Shown here piece by piece: positions 1 through 7,958 of a stretch of DNA of 64,000 nt. A model generated the notes under the pieces. The model was not told the origin of the DNA, searched no databases, and saw only the letters and a program-made list of their open reading frames with translations. Each line of letters begins with the position of its first letter. The first letter of the stretch is position 1. Position numbers and translations under genes: made by a program. This stretch comes from Bryobacterales bacterium (lineage in GTDB: Bacteria; Acidobacteriota; Terriglobia; Bryobacterales; Bryobacteraceae): positions 1 to 64,000 of the forward strand of contig JADLDI010000131.1 of the NCBI GenBank assembly GCA_020846745.1, given 5' to 3'.

Positions 1-232
1 AATCCAGGGCACGGAGCATGTTCCAGCGGGCGGTGACGAGTTTGTCGAAGAAGATCTCTTCCAAGGGGCCATCGGGGCGGCACTGGGAGTGGAGTTCGTT
101 TCGCAAACTGTTGAAAACAGGACGGAGATCGGCGGGGATGGATTCGGCGGTGAGGCCGTGTTTTTTGGCATTTTGGGAGGATTTGGCTTTGCCTTCTTCG
201 GTGCGGGGGCCAGTGCTGAGGTTTGCAGACAT
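1..232 (-). CDS. Hypothetical protein, N-terminal part (cut by window edge)
   Basis: The reading frame starts at an ATG at 232 and runs off the left end, so only about 77 residues are seen. The N-terminus reads as a low-complexity segment with STGPRTEEGKAKSSQNAKKHGLTAE-like composition: a GP-R-T-x-EGK-A-K-S-S-Q-NA-x-KHGLT pattern. I recall this from a large family of short acidobacterial hypothetical proteins, often many per genome; this comes from memory and not from a search. The following part is helical, with alternating acidic and basic residues. No signal peptide, catalytic motif or known domain is visible. No function is assigned. Confidence 0.6.
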   Translation of the reverse strand, partial: MSANLSTGPRTEEGKAKSSQNAKKHGLTAESIPADLRPVFNSLRNELHSQCRPDGPLEEIFFDKLVTARWNMLRALD

Positions 233-639
233 CTGAGTAGTACTCCTTATGGGGGAATTTTCGAATCGGCCGCCGAATACGCGGATTTAACGCCGATGGG
301 TCGGGGGCGCGACGGCTTCCGACCGGAGGAAGTGCGAAAAAAAGGACCGCGCGATGGCGGTCCTTTTTGGATTTGTCTGGTGGGTGGATACACATCCACG
401 ACCACGGGTCAAGTGTACCAAACAATGCCAGTGGAATACAAGAGATATTCGTGATCGCGTGAGGAGCGTGAGGAACTCCCCGGCGCTCAAGAACCGATGT
501 CCATTTCTACGTCGCGCACCCGCAATCACCCTCTCCGTTGCACCAAACGACCCTGTCCAATCCGGCCCAGCCGGAGGTCGGGCTGACTCCTGCCTTCTAA
601 GCTCTTTGAAACCAAAATTACGAACGAAACGCGCAACTG
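233..639. other. Intergenic region between the left-edge gene and the STAS gene
   Basis: About 400 bases with no convincing coding sequence. It holds one strong bidirectional hairpin (339-368). A minus-strand open frame at 287-529 runs straight through that hairpin, is rich in Arg, Ser and His, and has no recognisable domain, so I do not call it. I looked for a tRNA fold and saw none. Confidence 0.5.
339..368. terminator. Bidirectional rho-independent terminator
   Basis: A perfect 12-bp inverted repeat (arm AAAAAGGACCGC at 339-350, six-base loop, matching arm at 357-368). The arms start and end with A and T runs, so it can work in both directions; the minus strand shows seven T. It probably ends the minus-strand transcript that contains the STAS gene, although it sits about 270 bases beyond that stop codon. 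Confidence 0.8.
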
Positions 640-1044
640 CTACTCGCGCTGATTCTGCTGCACAAAAGCGAGAATGTCGAACTTGGTCACCTTACGGTCC
701 GGAAAAAAGCTGTTCACCGCCTCCTGCTCGTCGTTGAACACCTCGAAAACGGTCTCGAGCTTGGTCAGCACGATCAACTCGACGTTCCGCCGGGTGAGGT
801 TCAGCAGTTTCAAAATGCCGCCCGCCTTGCGGACCGTCGTGAAGCAGATCACCAGAGTCCCCAAACCCGTGCTGTCGATATAATCCACTTCTTTCAAATT
901 GAGGATGGCTTGCACGGTGCCGGATCCAGCCATTTCGCGTATATACTCACGGAGGGCCGAGGTTTCGTCGCCCGCCACCAGGCGGCCGTTCAAATCCAAA
1001 ATGACAATACCCTCGCGTTCGCGCCGGGCGATTTCCAAACTCAT
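640..1044 (-). CDS. STAS-domain anti-anti-sigma factor antagonist
   Basis: This 134-residue protein is a single STAS domain of the SpoIIAA/RsbV type. The core reads LNLKEVDYIDSTGLGTLV; the serine of DSTGLG is the residue phosphorylated by partner anti-sigma kinases in this family. The ATG at 1042-1044 overlaps the stop of the upstream histidine kinase by four bases, so the two are translationally coupled. Partners of this class normally include a HATPase_c anti-sigma kinase and a PP2C phosphatase; neither is visible nearby. It may be controlled by the adjacent two-component pair or act in a partner-switch elsewhere. A C-terminal tail of about 25 residues after the domain has no known role. 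Confidence 0.9.
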   Translation of the reverse strand: MSLEIARREREGIVILDLNGRLVAGDETSALREYIREMAGSGTVQAILNLKEVDYIDSTGLGTLVICFTTVRKAGGILKLLNLTRRNVELIVLTKLETVFEVFNDEQEAVNSFFPDRKVTKFDILAFVQQNQRE

Positions 1045-2516
1045 GCCACAATTCTATCGCTCGCCTGGCTCGCCGCTTCAGCGTCGCCGCGATCGCGTGG
1101 AAACGTCACCGTAAATGTGGTGCCCACGCCGGGCGCGCTCTTCAGGTCGATGGTCGCGTCATGGACTTTGGCAATCCAAGCCACGAAACTCAGGCCCAGG
1201 CCCAGACCCTTCTCCGGATCGCGATTATCGTCGGGCACGCGATAGAACCGCTCAAAAATCTTGGATTGAAACTCCAGCGGAATGCCGCGACCCGTATCGG
1301 CCACAATCAGCGCCACGCTCTCAGTGGTGGCGGACACCCGAACGTCGATGGTTCCGCCGCCCGGCGTATATTTCACTGCATTCGACAGCAGATTCGAAAC
1401 CAGCCGCTCCAACTGCACACGGTCGCCGCGGACGCAGCAGGCCGGCTCCAGCGTCGATTTCAGGTGCAACCCTTCCACCTCCGCCGCAATCTGGAACTGC
1501 TCGACAACCGACTCGACAATGGCGCTCACGTCGACCTGCTCGCGCGCGAGCGTAACCTGGCCCGTCTCCGCCTGGCTTAACTGCAGCAGCGCACGAACAA
1601 CCTTCCCCATCCGGTCGCAATCTTCCATCGCCGTCATGATGGCCTCGCGATACTGATTTGGGGTTTGCGCCGTGATCAACGCCACTTCCAGTTCTCCCCG
1701 GATCGCGGTAATCGGAGTCCGCAACTCGTGCGACACATCGATGGAAAACTGCCGGACCTGGGTAAACGACTGCTCCAGCCGGTCGACCATTCCGTTGAAC
1801 CGCTCAATCAGGTGATCTAACTCATCGCCCGCCCCACGCAGCGGGATGCGCAGGCTAAGGTTATGCCCCGTAATCGACGATGCGGCATGAGCGACGGCGT
1901 TCAACGGGCTCAACGCACGCCCTGCCATCAACCAACCCGCCACGCCGATTCCCAACACCAGTATGGGCACAGCGGAGAAATACTGCTGCATGAACTGGTG
2001 CACCAGCATCTCGTCCCGCTCGAGCGACCGGCCGATCGAGAGGATGAATTCACGCCTGCCGATATCTGTGTACAGGCCTGTGCGGAGCAGATACGGTTCT
2101 CCCTTGCGCGATTTCCGCACACGCTCGATGGGCCTTCCCTTCGTCACGATGTCACGCAGTTCCGCAACAGACTCCACGCCCAAATCGTTGTACTCGGGCG
2201 ATATCTCGAGCACCGTGCCTTTCTTGTCCATCAACAGGAATACCCGGCGCAGCCGCTGTACGATAAACGTCTCTTCCTGGTCGGCAGGGTCGAAGAACCA
2301 AATCGGGCGATTCCGTTCGATCCGTAAATACCCTTTGACGGCCGCCCATTCCTCATCAAGCACGTCGGCCGCGTTCTGATGCAATGTGAACTGAAGCGTC
2401 TCGCGAAATAGAAGCCCCAAGCCGAGCAGCAGCAGGCCAAAGAAGATGACGTAGCTGAGGGTAAGCCGTAACCGCAGCCCCAACGCCCGTGGTTTCAGCG
2501 CGCGCGCTGCGCTCAC
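1041..2516 (-). CDS. Membrane sensor histidine kinase (HAMP-HisKA-HATPase)
   Basis: A 491-residue class I kinase. One membrane helix lies near residues 14-36 and a second near 180-202, with about 145 residues of periplasmic sensor between them. A HAMP linker follows. The phosphoacceptor box is DVSHELRTPITAIRG with His near residue 263. The ATP-binding domain shows the N box (NLLSNAVKYT), G1 (DTGRGIP), F box (FERFYR) and G2 (GLGLGLS). It is 15 bases downstream of its OmpR-type regulator and overlaps the STAS gene by four bases. It most resembles heavy-metal or envelope-stress kinases, but the ligand is unknown. The cytochrome in the same operon suggests a redox-related signal, which is inference only. 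Confidence 0.93.
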   Translation of the reverse strand: MSAARALKPRALGLRLRLTLSYVIFFGLLLLGLGLLFRETLQFTLHQNAADVLDEEWAAVKGYLRIERNRPIWFFDPADQEETFIVQRLRRVFLLMDKKGTVLEISPEYNDLGVESVAELRDIVTKGRPIERVRKSRKGEPYLLRTGLYTDIGRREFILSIGRSLERDEMLVHQFMQQYFSAVPILVLGIGVAGWLMAGRALSPLNAVAHAASSITGHNLSLRIPLRGAGDELDHLIERFNGMVDRLEQSFTQVRQFSIDVSHELRTPITAIRGELEVALITAQTPNQYREAIMTAMEDCDRMGKVVRALLQLSQAETGQVTLAREQVDVSAIVESVVEQFQIAAEVEGLHLKSTLEPACCVRGDRVQLERLVSNLLSNAVKYTPGGGTIDVRVSATTESVALIVADTGRGIPLEFQSKIFERFYRVPDDNRDPEKGLGLGLSFVAWIAKVHDATIDLKSAPGVGTTFTVTFPRDRGDAEAASQASDRIVA

Positions 2517-2531
2517 AACCCCGTACTCCCT

Positions 2532-3230
2532 CTATACTTCAGCGGTCCGCTCGGCTGTCTTATCGTTCGTCTCGAGCATGTAGCCGACACCGCGAATGGT
2601 CTGGATCATCTTCGCCGGGAACCGGTCGTCGATTTTCGACCGCAGGTGCCTGATATAGACATCTACGATGTTTGTCAACCCGTCATACTCCACATCCCAG
2701 ACATGCTCCACAATCATCGTGCGGCTGAGCGGCCGTCCCTGATTGCGCATCATGTACTCCAGGATCGAGAACTCTTTGGGCGCTAACTCGATCGACTGGC
2801 CGGACCGCACCACCTTGCGGCGAATGCAATCCAATACCAGATCGCCCACCTGCAGCCGTTCCGGTGTCGGTGTACCGCGCCGCAACAGCGCACGCACTCG
2901 CGCCAGCAGTTCGACAAACGCGAAGGGTTTCACAAGGTAGTCGTCCGCACCGAGTTCCAGACCCTTTACGCGGTCGTCCACCGCATCGCGCGCACTGAGG
3001 ATCATTACCGGAGGCGACGTCTTCCGGTTCCGTACCTTCTTTAACAGATCGAGCCCGTCCATGTCCGGGAGCATGAGGTCCAAAATGACTAAGTCATACT
3101 CAGTCGCATGAACGTAATCTAATGCTTTTGCGGCATCATTGGCGACATCCACGGCGTAACCCGCGCTTTCCAGGCCACGGCGGAGAAAGTCAGCAATTCG
3201 CGATTCATCTTCGACGACGAGGAGTCTCAC
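2532..3230 (-). CDS. OmpR/PhoB-family response regulator
   Basis: A receiver domain (residues 1-115) with acidic pair E7/D8, phosphoacceptor D51 in VILDLMLPDMDG and K101 in YLVKPF is followed by a winged-helix DNA-binding domain ending in RGVGYMLE. I start it at the GTG at 3228-3230, giving 232 residues beginning RLLVVEDE, because any longer form would run through the cytochrome gene that ends at 3250. It sits 19 bases after the cytochrome gene and 15 bases before its kinase. All key receiver residues are intact, so normal phosphorylation is expected. Confidence 0.93.
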   Translation of the reverse strand: MRLLVVEDESRIADFLRRGLESAGYAVDVANDAAKALDYVHATEYDLVILDLMLPDMDGLDLLKKVRNRKTSPPVMILSARDAVDDRVKGLELGADDYLVKPFAFVELLARVRALLRRGTPTPERLQVGDLVLDCIRRKVVRSGQSIELAPKEFSILEYMMRNQGRPLSRTMIVEHVWDVEYDGLTNIVDVYIRHLRSKIDDRFPAKMIQTIRGVGYMLETNDKTAERTAEV

Positions 3231-3249
3231 TGCTGATAAGATAGCGTAC

Positions 3250-3726
3250 TTATTTGGCCTCGTGGCAATAGGCACAATCGACGCTGGCCTTGTTGCGACG
3301 ATGGCAATCCATACATCCGCCCATCGAAATGTCCGTCTCTTTCCAGAGGACATCCCGTGTCGCCACCGGACCATGACACGTCTCGCACTTCGCCCCAGCT
3401 TCGGTGTGCGCCCGGTGGCTGAAGAAAACGTAAGTCGGGATGCGGTACACGCGAACCCACGCCGGGCCGGTTTTCTCCGCGGCGTGCTTGGCCAGCTTCC
3501 GGATGTGCGGCGAATCCGTTTTTACCGAGCGGTGGCAACCCATGCACGTCGCCACCTGAGGAAAACCCATGGCTTCGCCTGGGTCGGGGTTGGTGTGGCA
3601 CATCTTGCACTTCAGCCCCATCGCCAGATGCTTCTTGTGGCTGTATGGGATCGGCTGCTCCGGAGCCTTCGCCGGAGCCGGAGCATTGGGCGCCTGCAAC
3701 AGCAGCGCGAACACAAACCACAGCAT
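3250..3726 (-). CDS. Exported five-heme c-type cytochrome (c3/c7-like)
   Basis: About 158 residues with a short N-terminal hydrophobic leader (MLWFVFALLLQA) and five CxxCH heme c sites: CKMCH, CMGCH, CETCH, CMDCH and CAYCH. Additional His residues in SHKKH and SHRAH segments fit distal ligands of bis-His hemes, as in the cytochrome c3/c7 families. The ATG at 3724-3726 is preferred; a GTG lies directly before it. The protein should be periplasmic and carry electrons. It lies between a 50-residue Tat peptide gene and a two-component pair, all on one strand with gaps of 5 and 19 bases. No quinol oxidase or reductase subunit is adjacent, so its donor and acceptor are unknown. Confidence 0.9.
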   Translation of the reverse strand: MLWFVFALLLQAPNAPAPAKAPEQPIPYSHKKHLAMGLKCKMCHTNPDPGEAMGFPQVATCMGCHRSVKTDSPHIRKLAKHAAEKTGPAWVRVYRIPTYVFFSHRAHTEAGAKCETCHGPVATRDVLWKETDISMGGCMDCHRRNKASVDCAYCHEAK

Positions 3727-3731
3727 CACGC

Positions 3732-3884
3732 CTACAGGCTACCCTTTTTCAACTGATCGGCAATCGCCGCGATATCGGGCGTCGACAACGCAAGCTTCGG
3801 CACCGGCGTTGCTACTGCGGGAATGGCTGCAATCGCCGGGGCGCCGGCCAGCGATTTCAGAAGGCTTCTCCTTCGTAACCTCAT
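3732..3884 (-). CDS. Small Tat-signal peptide protein, 50 residues
   Basis: A short frame starting at ATG 3882-3884 encodes a twin-arginine leader (MRLRRRSLLKSLAGAPAIAA) followed by only about 30 residues (mature part ending IADQLKKGSL). Its stop lies five bases before the cytochrome start, so it should be translated from the same message. Tiny Tat-targeted proteins accompany some formate dehydrogenase-like complexes and may help export or assembly, but no such enzyme is here and the match is not close. It could also be the stump of a larger enzyme. The tight spacing and a real Tat motif argue that it is used. A longer minus frame reaching 4577 overlaps the acyl-CoA dehydrogenase and is not credible. 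Confidence 0.6.
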   Translation of the reverse strand: MRLRRRSLLKSLAGAPAIAAIPAVATPVPKLALSTPDIAAIADQLKKGSL

Positions 3885-3905
3885 CTCTGCGTTAGCATAA
3901 CCCAC
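3885..3905. promoter_or_regulatory. Very short divergent intergenic region
   Basis: Only 21 bases separate the ATG of the minus-strand Tat-peptide gene (3884) from the ATG of the plus-strand acyl-CoA dehydrogenase (3906). On the minus strand TTATGCTAAC gives a possible -10 (TATGCT) about ten bases from the start, so that message would be nearly leaderless. The -35 elements of both directions must lie inside the opposing gene. Confidence 0.35.
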
Positions 3906-5114
3906 ATGGATTTCTCCTTCTCGCCCAAGGTCGAAGAGCTTCGCCAGCGTCTGCTGAGGTTCATGGACGATTACATCTATCCCAACGAACGCCTGTTTAA
4001 CGAACAGGTGGCAGCGGGAGGCTGGACGCCCGTCCCGATCATTGAACAGCTGAAGGTGAAAGCCCGTGCCGCAGGCCTCTGGAACCTTTTCCTGCCGGAA
4101 TCCGAATACGGCGCGGGTTTGACCAATGTCGAATACGCGCCGCTGTGCGAAATCATGGGCCGTGTCTTCTGGGCCCCGGACGTCTTCAACTGCAATGCGC
4201 CCGATACCGGCAACATGGAAGTCCTGGTGCGCTACGGCACTGCGGAACACAAGAGGCAATGGCTCGAACCGCTTCTGGCCGGCGAAATCCGATCGTGCTT
4301 CGCCATGACCGAGCCCGACGTAGCTTCCTGCGATGCCACCAACATCGAAGGCTCCATCGTCCGCGAGGGCGGCGAATACGTAATCAACGCGAAGAAGTGG
4401 TGGTCCACCGGCGCGGGCGACCGGCGCTGCAAGATCGCCATTTTCATGGGCAAAACCGACCCCACCGCCGCACGCCACAAACAACAGTCGATGATCCTGG
4501 TTCCCATGGATACGCCCGGTGTGAAGGTCGTGCGCCTGCTCAACGTCTATGGATACGACCACAAGCCCCACGGCCACGCGGAACTGCGCTTTGAAAACGT
4601 TCGCGTTCCGGTGAGCAACTTACTGTTAGGCGAGGGGCGCGGGTTCGAGATCGCACAAGGCCGCCTAGGTCCCGGCCGCATCCACCATTGCATGCGCCTG
4701 ATGGGCGCCGCCGAGCGGGCGCTGGAACTGATGTCGAAGCGCGCGCAGAAGCGTGTTGCCTTCGGGAAGACACTCGCCGAACAGGGCGGCTTGCGACAGG
4801 AGATCGCACGGTCGCGCATGGAAATCGAGCAGGCGCGATTACTCGTGCTGAAAGCAGCCTGGATGATGGACACGGTCGGCAACAAAGCCGCACGGTCTGA
4901 AATCGCCATGATCAAAGTGATCGCCCCCAACGTCGCTTTGAACGTCATCGACCGCGCCGTCCAGATCCACGGCGCGGCCGGTGTTTGTGACGACTTCCCC
5001 ATGGCCTTCGATTGGGCGAACTCCCGCACGCTGCGCCTGGCCGATGGACCCGACGAGGTGCACATGGAAGCCATCGCCAAGCTGGAACTCAAGAAGCATC
5101 CGGTGGGTGCGTAA
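3906..5114 (+). CDS. Acyl-CoA dehydrogenase (ACAD10/11-like)
   Basis: A 402-residue flavoprotein of full length for the family. The N-terminal helical part begins MDFSFSPKVEELRQRLLRFM. The FAD/substrate segment reads CFAMTEPDVASCDATNIE, the standard AMTEP signature, and the C-terminal domain has the IQIHGAAG-type stretch (VQIHGAAGVCDDFPMA). The overall pattern is closer to the long-chain ACAD10/ACAD11 group than to the short-chain enzymes. It oxidises acyl-CoA to trans-2-enoyl-CoA with electrons to ETF. The next gene overlaps its stop codon by one base. No other beta-oxidation gene is nearby. Confidence 0.92.
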   Translation: MDFSFSPKVEELRQRLLRFMDDYIYPNERLFNEQVAAGGWTPVPIIEQLKVKARAAGLWNLFLPESEYGAGLTNVEYAPLCEIMGRVFWAPDVFNCNAPDTGNMEVLVRYGTAEHKRQWLEPLLAGEIRSCFAMTEPDVASCDATNIEGSIVREGGEYVINAKKWWSTGAGDRRCKIAIFMGKTDPTAARHKQQSMILVPMDTPGVKVVRLLNVYGYDHKPHGHAELRFENVRVPVSNLLLGEGRGFEIAQGRLGPGRIHHCMRLMGAAERALELMSKRAQKRVAFGKTLAEQGGLRQEIARSRMEIEQARLLVLKAAWMMDTVGNKAARSEIAMIKVIAPNVALNVIDRAVQIHGAAGVCDDFPMAFDWANSRTLRLADGPDEVHMEAIAKLELKKHPVGA

Positions 5115-6145
5115 TGGCGGTGGCCGCCGTCCGCCTCCGCTTTGACGGCGCACCCAAGAAGGTGGCCGACAAGATCCGCCGGAACATTTCCGGACTTGCC
5201 TTCGACGGGCGCAATGTCTGGATTGGCGGCGACGAGGGCCGCTGCATCGAGCGGCTAACTCTCATCGACGGCGAATACCGCGACCACAAGCGGTTCGACT
5301 TAGCCGAGTACTTGCCGCTCGACACTACCAAGAAACAGGACGAGATAGATATCGAGGGCATCGATATCGACGACGAATACCTGTGGCTGGTCGGCTCACA
5401 CAGCCTGCGCCGCGAGAAGGCCGATCCGAACGCCTCCGACGAAGAGAACCTTACCGTCCTAAGCCGCATCACTGCGCAGGCAAACCGCTACACGCTTGCC
5501 AGAATTCCGCTGACATCCGAAGGGGACGATCGAATCCTGGTCAAATCCTCCGCAACACGCACCGCCGCGAAGCTGGCGACTGCCGGCGGTGGCAGCCGTT
5601 TGATCGAAAGCCTTGAAGGCGATCCGCATCTGGCCGTCTTCTTGCCCATCCCCAGCAAAGACAATGGACTCGACATCGAAGGCTTAGCCGTTCAAGGCGA
5701 CCGCGCCTGGGTAGGCCTTCGCGGACCCGTGCTCCGCGGCTGGGCGGTCGTTTTGCAACTACGTTTCGACCTGGAAGACCACGGAACGCTTCAATTGCGG
5801 CAATCAGCCCCAACGAAGCACTTTCTGCAACTCGACGGCCTTGGCGTCCGCGACTTGCTGCTCGACGGTGACGACTTACTGGTCCTGGCCGGCCCAACCA
5901 TGAGTAATCCCGGCCCGTGCCACCTCTTCCGGTGGCCGAACGCCACGCACGTGAGCCACGACTCGCTGACCTGGCGCGACAAACTCGAACTTCTTCGCAC
6001 CTTCCCGGATGAAGAAGGCTGTGACCACGCCGAAGCCATAGCCTGGCGCAGCAAGCACGAGCTATTGGTAGCCTACGACTCGCCTACCGATTCCCGCCTG
6101 AATCGTGACGACGCCGTGGATTTGGATGTACTACTTTTCCCCTGA
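5114..6145 (+). CDS. DUF3616 protein (predicted beta-propeller)
   Basis: A 343-residue protein whose ATG overlaps the TAA of the acyl-CoA dehydrogenase (TAATG). Repeated segments such as FDGRNVWIGGDEG, DIEGIDIDDEYLWLVGSHS and DIEGLAVQGDRAWVGLRG have the spacing of propeller blades and match what I know of DUF3616. No signal peptide is seen. Biochemical function is unknown. Its last 15 bases overlap the end of the convergent DUF1080 gene, so the two transcripts must collide or terminate inside coding sequence. Confidence 0.8.
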   Translation: MAVAAVRLRFDGAPKKVADKIRRNISGLAFDGRNVWIGGDEGRCIERLTLIDGEYRDHKRFDLAEYLPLDTTKKQDEIDIEGIDIDDEYLWLVGSHSLRREKADPNASDEENLTVLSRITAQANRYTLARIPLTSEGDDRILVKSSATRTAAKLATAGGGSRLIESLEGDPHLAVFLPIPSKDNGLDIEGLAVQGDRAWVGLRGPVLRGWAVVLQLRFDLEDHGTLQLRQSAPTKHFLQLDGLGVRDLLLDGDDLLVLAGPTMSNPGPCHLFRWPNATHVSHDSLTWRDKLELLRTFPDEEGCDHAEAIAWRSKHELLVAYDSPTDSRLNRDDAVDLDVLLFP

Positions 6146-6859
6146 CGGCTTCGGACCCTTCGGCCACAAATGATGCGATGGCGCATGCCTACGGACCTTG
6201 ATGTTCCGAAACTCCGCCTTAGCGCCTTCCGATTGCAAGCAAATATAACCAATCCGCGGATTGGCGTTCGCCGCAAGCCCGATGATCGTCCCGTTCAAAA
6301 CCGTCGCCAGGCGCCCTTCCTCGGAATACACCTCATAGGTGTTCCACTCGCCCGACGGCTTGGAGTTTTCGTGGATCATCTCGCCGCCCTCGAGATACGC
6401 CCCCTGAATCGGGAAGATGCGCCCCATGTGCGACTGGTACATCTGGCATTCAACGCCCTGCGGCCACACAGCGTCTTTCTGCACATATACCAACACGCCG
6501 CTATTGCCGCGCTCCGGGAACCGTACCTCAACGTGGAATACGAAGTTGTCGTAAACACCGTTCGTTCGAATGTAGCCATTGGGCGTGCCAGTCGTTTTGA
6601 TCGACCCATCCTCGATGAAAAAAGTCGACTGGTTCGTCGCTGTCCCCTCAAAGAAACGCTTGGGCTTGCCGTCTTCACCCTTCAACACGATCACTAACTT
6701 GCCGAAATCCTTACCGTTAAATAACGATGTCCATTCTTCGGAATAGTGCATCGGCGGGTCGCGCATGTCACCGATCCGCTGGCCTAACATCCGCTGGCCT
6801 AACAAGGGAAGGGAAGCCGTGCCGCTCAAAAGCCGGGCCGCGAATTCGCGCCGCTTCAC
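6131..6859 (-). CDS. Exported DUF1080 / 3-keto-disaccharide hydrolase family protein
   Basis: A 242-residue protein with a Tat-like leader (MKRREFAARLLSG) and a concanavalin-like beta-sandwich of the DUF1080 type: EEWTSLFNGKDFGK near the start and a late NGSGTIIG-like segment (VLNGTIIGLAANANPRIG) before the last strand. Related domains in Acidobacteria and Planctomycetes bind or cleave 3-keto-glycosides. The start is a GTG that overlaps the stop of the Gfo/Idh/MocA gene (GTGA). Two perfect 15-bp tandem copies at 6774-6803 give LGQRM-LGQRI just after the leader. With the preceding oxidoreductase it could form a small exported sugar-modifying pair, which is inference from pairing seen elsewhere. 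Confidence 0.85.
   Translation of the reverse strand: MKRREFAARLLSGTASLPLLGQRMLGQRIGDMRDPPMHYSEEWTSLFNGKDFGKLVIVLKGEDGKPKRFFEGTATNQSTFFIEDGSIKTTGTPNGYIRTNGVYDNFVFHVEVRFPERGNSGVLVYVQKDAVWPQGVECQMYQSHMGRIFPIQGAYLEGGEMIHENSKPSGEWNTYEVYSEEGRLATVLNGTIIGLAANANPRIGYICLQSEGAKAEFRNIKVRRHAPSHHLWPKGPKPSGEK
6774..6803. repeat. 15-bp perfect tandem duplication in the DUF1080 gene
   Basis: ATCCGCTGGCCTAAC occurs twice in direct succession (6774-6788 and 6789-6803). On the coding (minus) strand it adds five residues in frame just after the signal peptide, giving the repeated LGQR segment. Confidence 0.9.
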
Positions 6860-7947
6860 AGGTTCACTCCCAGTTCCTTCCAGGTCATCATCTTCTTGCG
6901 ATAGATTGCCTCACGTCCCATGATCGCCGTCAGCGCACCCGTGGCTCCGATAGTAATATCGGCCGCAACCGGTTTGTTCGCTGTGATGGCCTCATAGAAC
7001 GCGGTTACATGTGCCAGGTCGAGGTTCTCGCGGACGTTCTCCGCCAACTTCTCGGGTTTCGCATCCTTCGCCCGCGGATAGTAGATGGCCTGGTCGACGT
7101 CCACCGAGCCGTTCGTGCCGTAAACATAGAAGTACTGCCCGTTACCCGGCATGCCGCGCGCATGGAAAAACACCTGCGTAAACGACATCTTCACGCCATT
7201 CGCGTATTCGTAACTCAGGCAGTAACCGTCCATGTTAGTACGGCCCGGAGGATCGTTTGCCCAAATCAGCGTTCCGCCGAACCCGGCCGCCATTTCGGGG
7301 CGGCTGCCGGCCAGCCAATTGCAAGCGTCCAAGTTATGTACAGCCATCTCGACAATCACATCGCCCGACCGTTTCCGATCGAAAAACCAATCCGCTGATG
7401 GACCATCGTGCGCCAAATCGTCGCTTGCATGGCGCTGCGCCTTGATCATCACCACCTTGCCGCAGATACCGTCTCGAATCCGCTGTGCCACCGTGGCCAG
7501 TTTCTTGCTCGATCGCATCTGCTGCCCGATTTGAAACACGCGATTGGTCGACCTGGCCACTTTTACCAGTTCCCCAATCGAGGCAGCGTCAATCCCCGCC
7601 GGCTTTTCGCAGTACACGTGTTTGCCGGCCTTCAATGCCGCAATCGCCATCTCGACGTGCAAATCGCACGGTGTGGAAATGTGGACTGCCTGGACATTCT
7701 TATCGGCCAGCAAATCGCGCCACTGCCGGTAAGTCTTGGGGTTATCCCGAGCGGCCGTTGAAGCGGCCTTGTCTAACCGGTCGGGTTTAATGTCGCAGAG
7801 CGCTACCACCCGGACACCCGGTTGCTCCATGACAGAACGCATGACGTACGCTCCGCGGTTGCCAACGCCGATCATGGCAGCCCCTACTGTTTGTTGCGCC
7901 TGTACGGCCAATGCGACCGGAGTCAACATCATTTCACGTCGTGTCAC
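6856..7947 (-). CDS. Exported Gfo/Idh/MocA-family oxidoreductase
   Basis: About 363 residues. A twin-arginine start (TRREMMLTPVALAVQAQQ) leads into a Rossmann fold with GVGNRGAYVM and an ALCDIKPDRL acidic turn typical of NAD(P) binding. The EKPAG motif follows (HVYCEKPAGIDAA), with conserved Lys and a downstream His-rich substrate region. I place the start at the GTG 7945-7947 because a GAGG ribosome site lies five bases before it; another GTG lies six bases upstream. Members oxidise or epimerise sugars and inositols. Tat export of folded, cofactor-loaded members of this family is common in this clade. It overlaps the DUF1080 gene by four bases and follows the nitrilase gene closely. Confidence 0.88.
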   Translation of the reverse strand: MTRREMMLTPVALAVQAQQTVGAAMIGVGNRGAYVMRSVMEQPGVRVVALCDIKPDRLDKAASTAARDNPKTYRQWRDLLADKNVQAVHISTPCDLHVEMAIAALKAGKHVYCEKPAGIDAASIGELVKVARSTNRVFQIGQQMRSSKKLATVAQRIRDGICGKVVMIKAQRHASDDLAHDGPSADWFFDRKRSGDVIVEMAVHNLDACNWLAGSRPEMAAGFGGTLIWANDPPGRTNMDGYCLSYEYANGVKMSFTQVFFHARGMPGNGQYFYVYGTNGSVDVDQAIYYPRAKDAKPEKLAENVRENLDLAHVTAFYEAITANKPVAADITIGATGALTAIMGREAIYRKKMMTWKELGVNL

Positions 7948-7958
7948 ATGCACCTCAT

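Noticed and set aside
287..529. Minus-strand 80-codon frame in the first intergenic region
   Set aside because: It crosses a perfect terminator hairpin and has no domain, ribosome site or plausible composition.
369..639. Possible tRNA or small RNA gene
   Set aside because: No cloverleaf, CCA end or conserved TTCGA loop could be formed.
3231..3374. N-terminal extension of the first response regulator
   Set aside because: It overlaps the cytochrome coding sequence and adds no domain; receiver domains begin directly with the RLLVVEDE-type strand.
3885..4577. Long minus-strand frame continuing upstream of the 50-residue Tat peptide
   Set aside because: It lies entirely inside the acyl-CoA dehydrogenase gene on the other strand, and the twin-arginine leader marks the true start at 3884.
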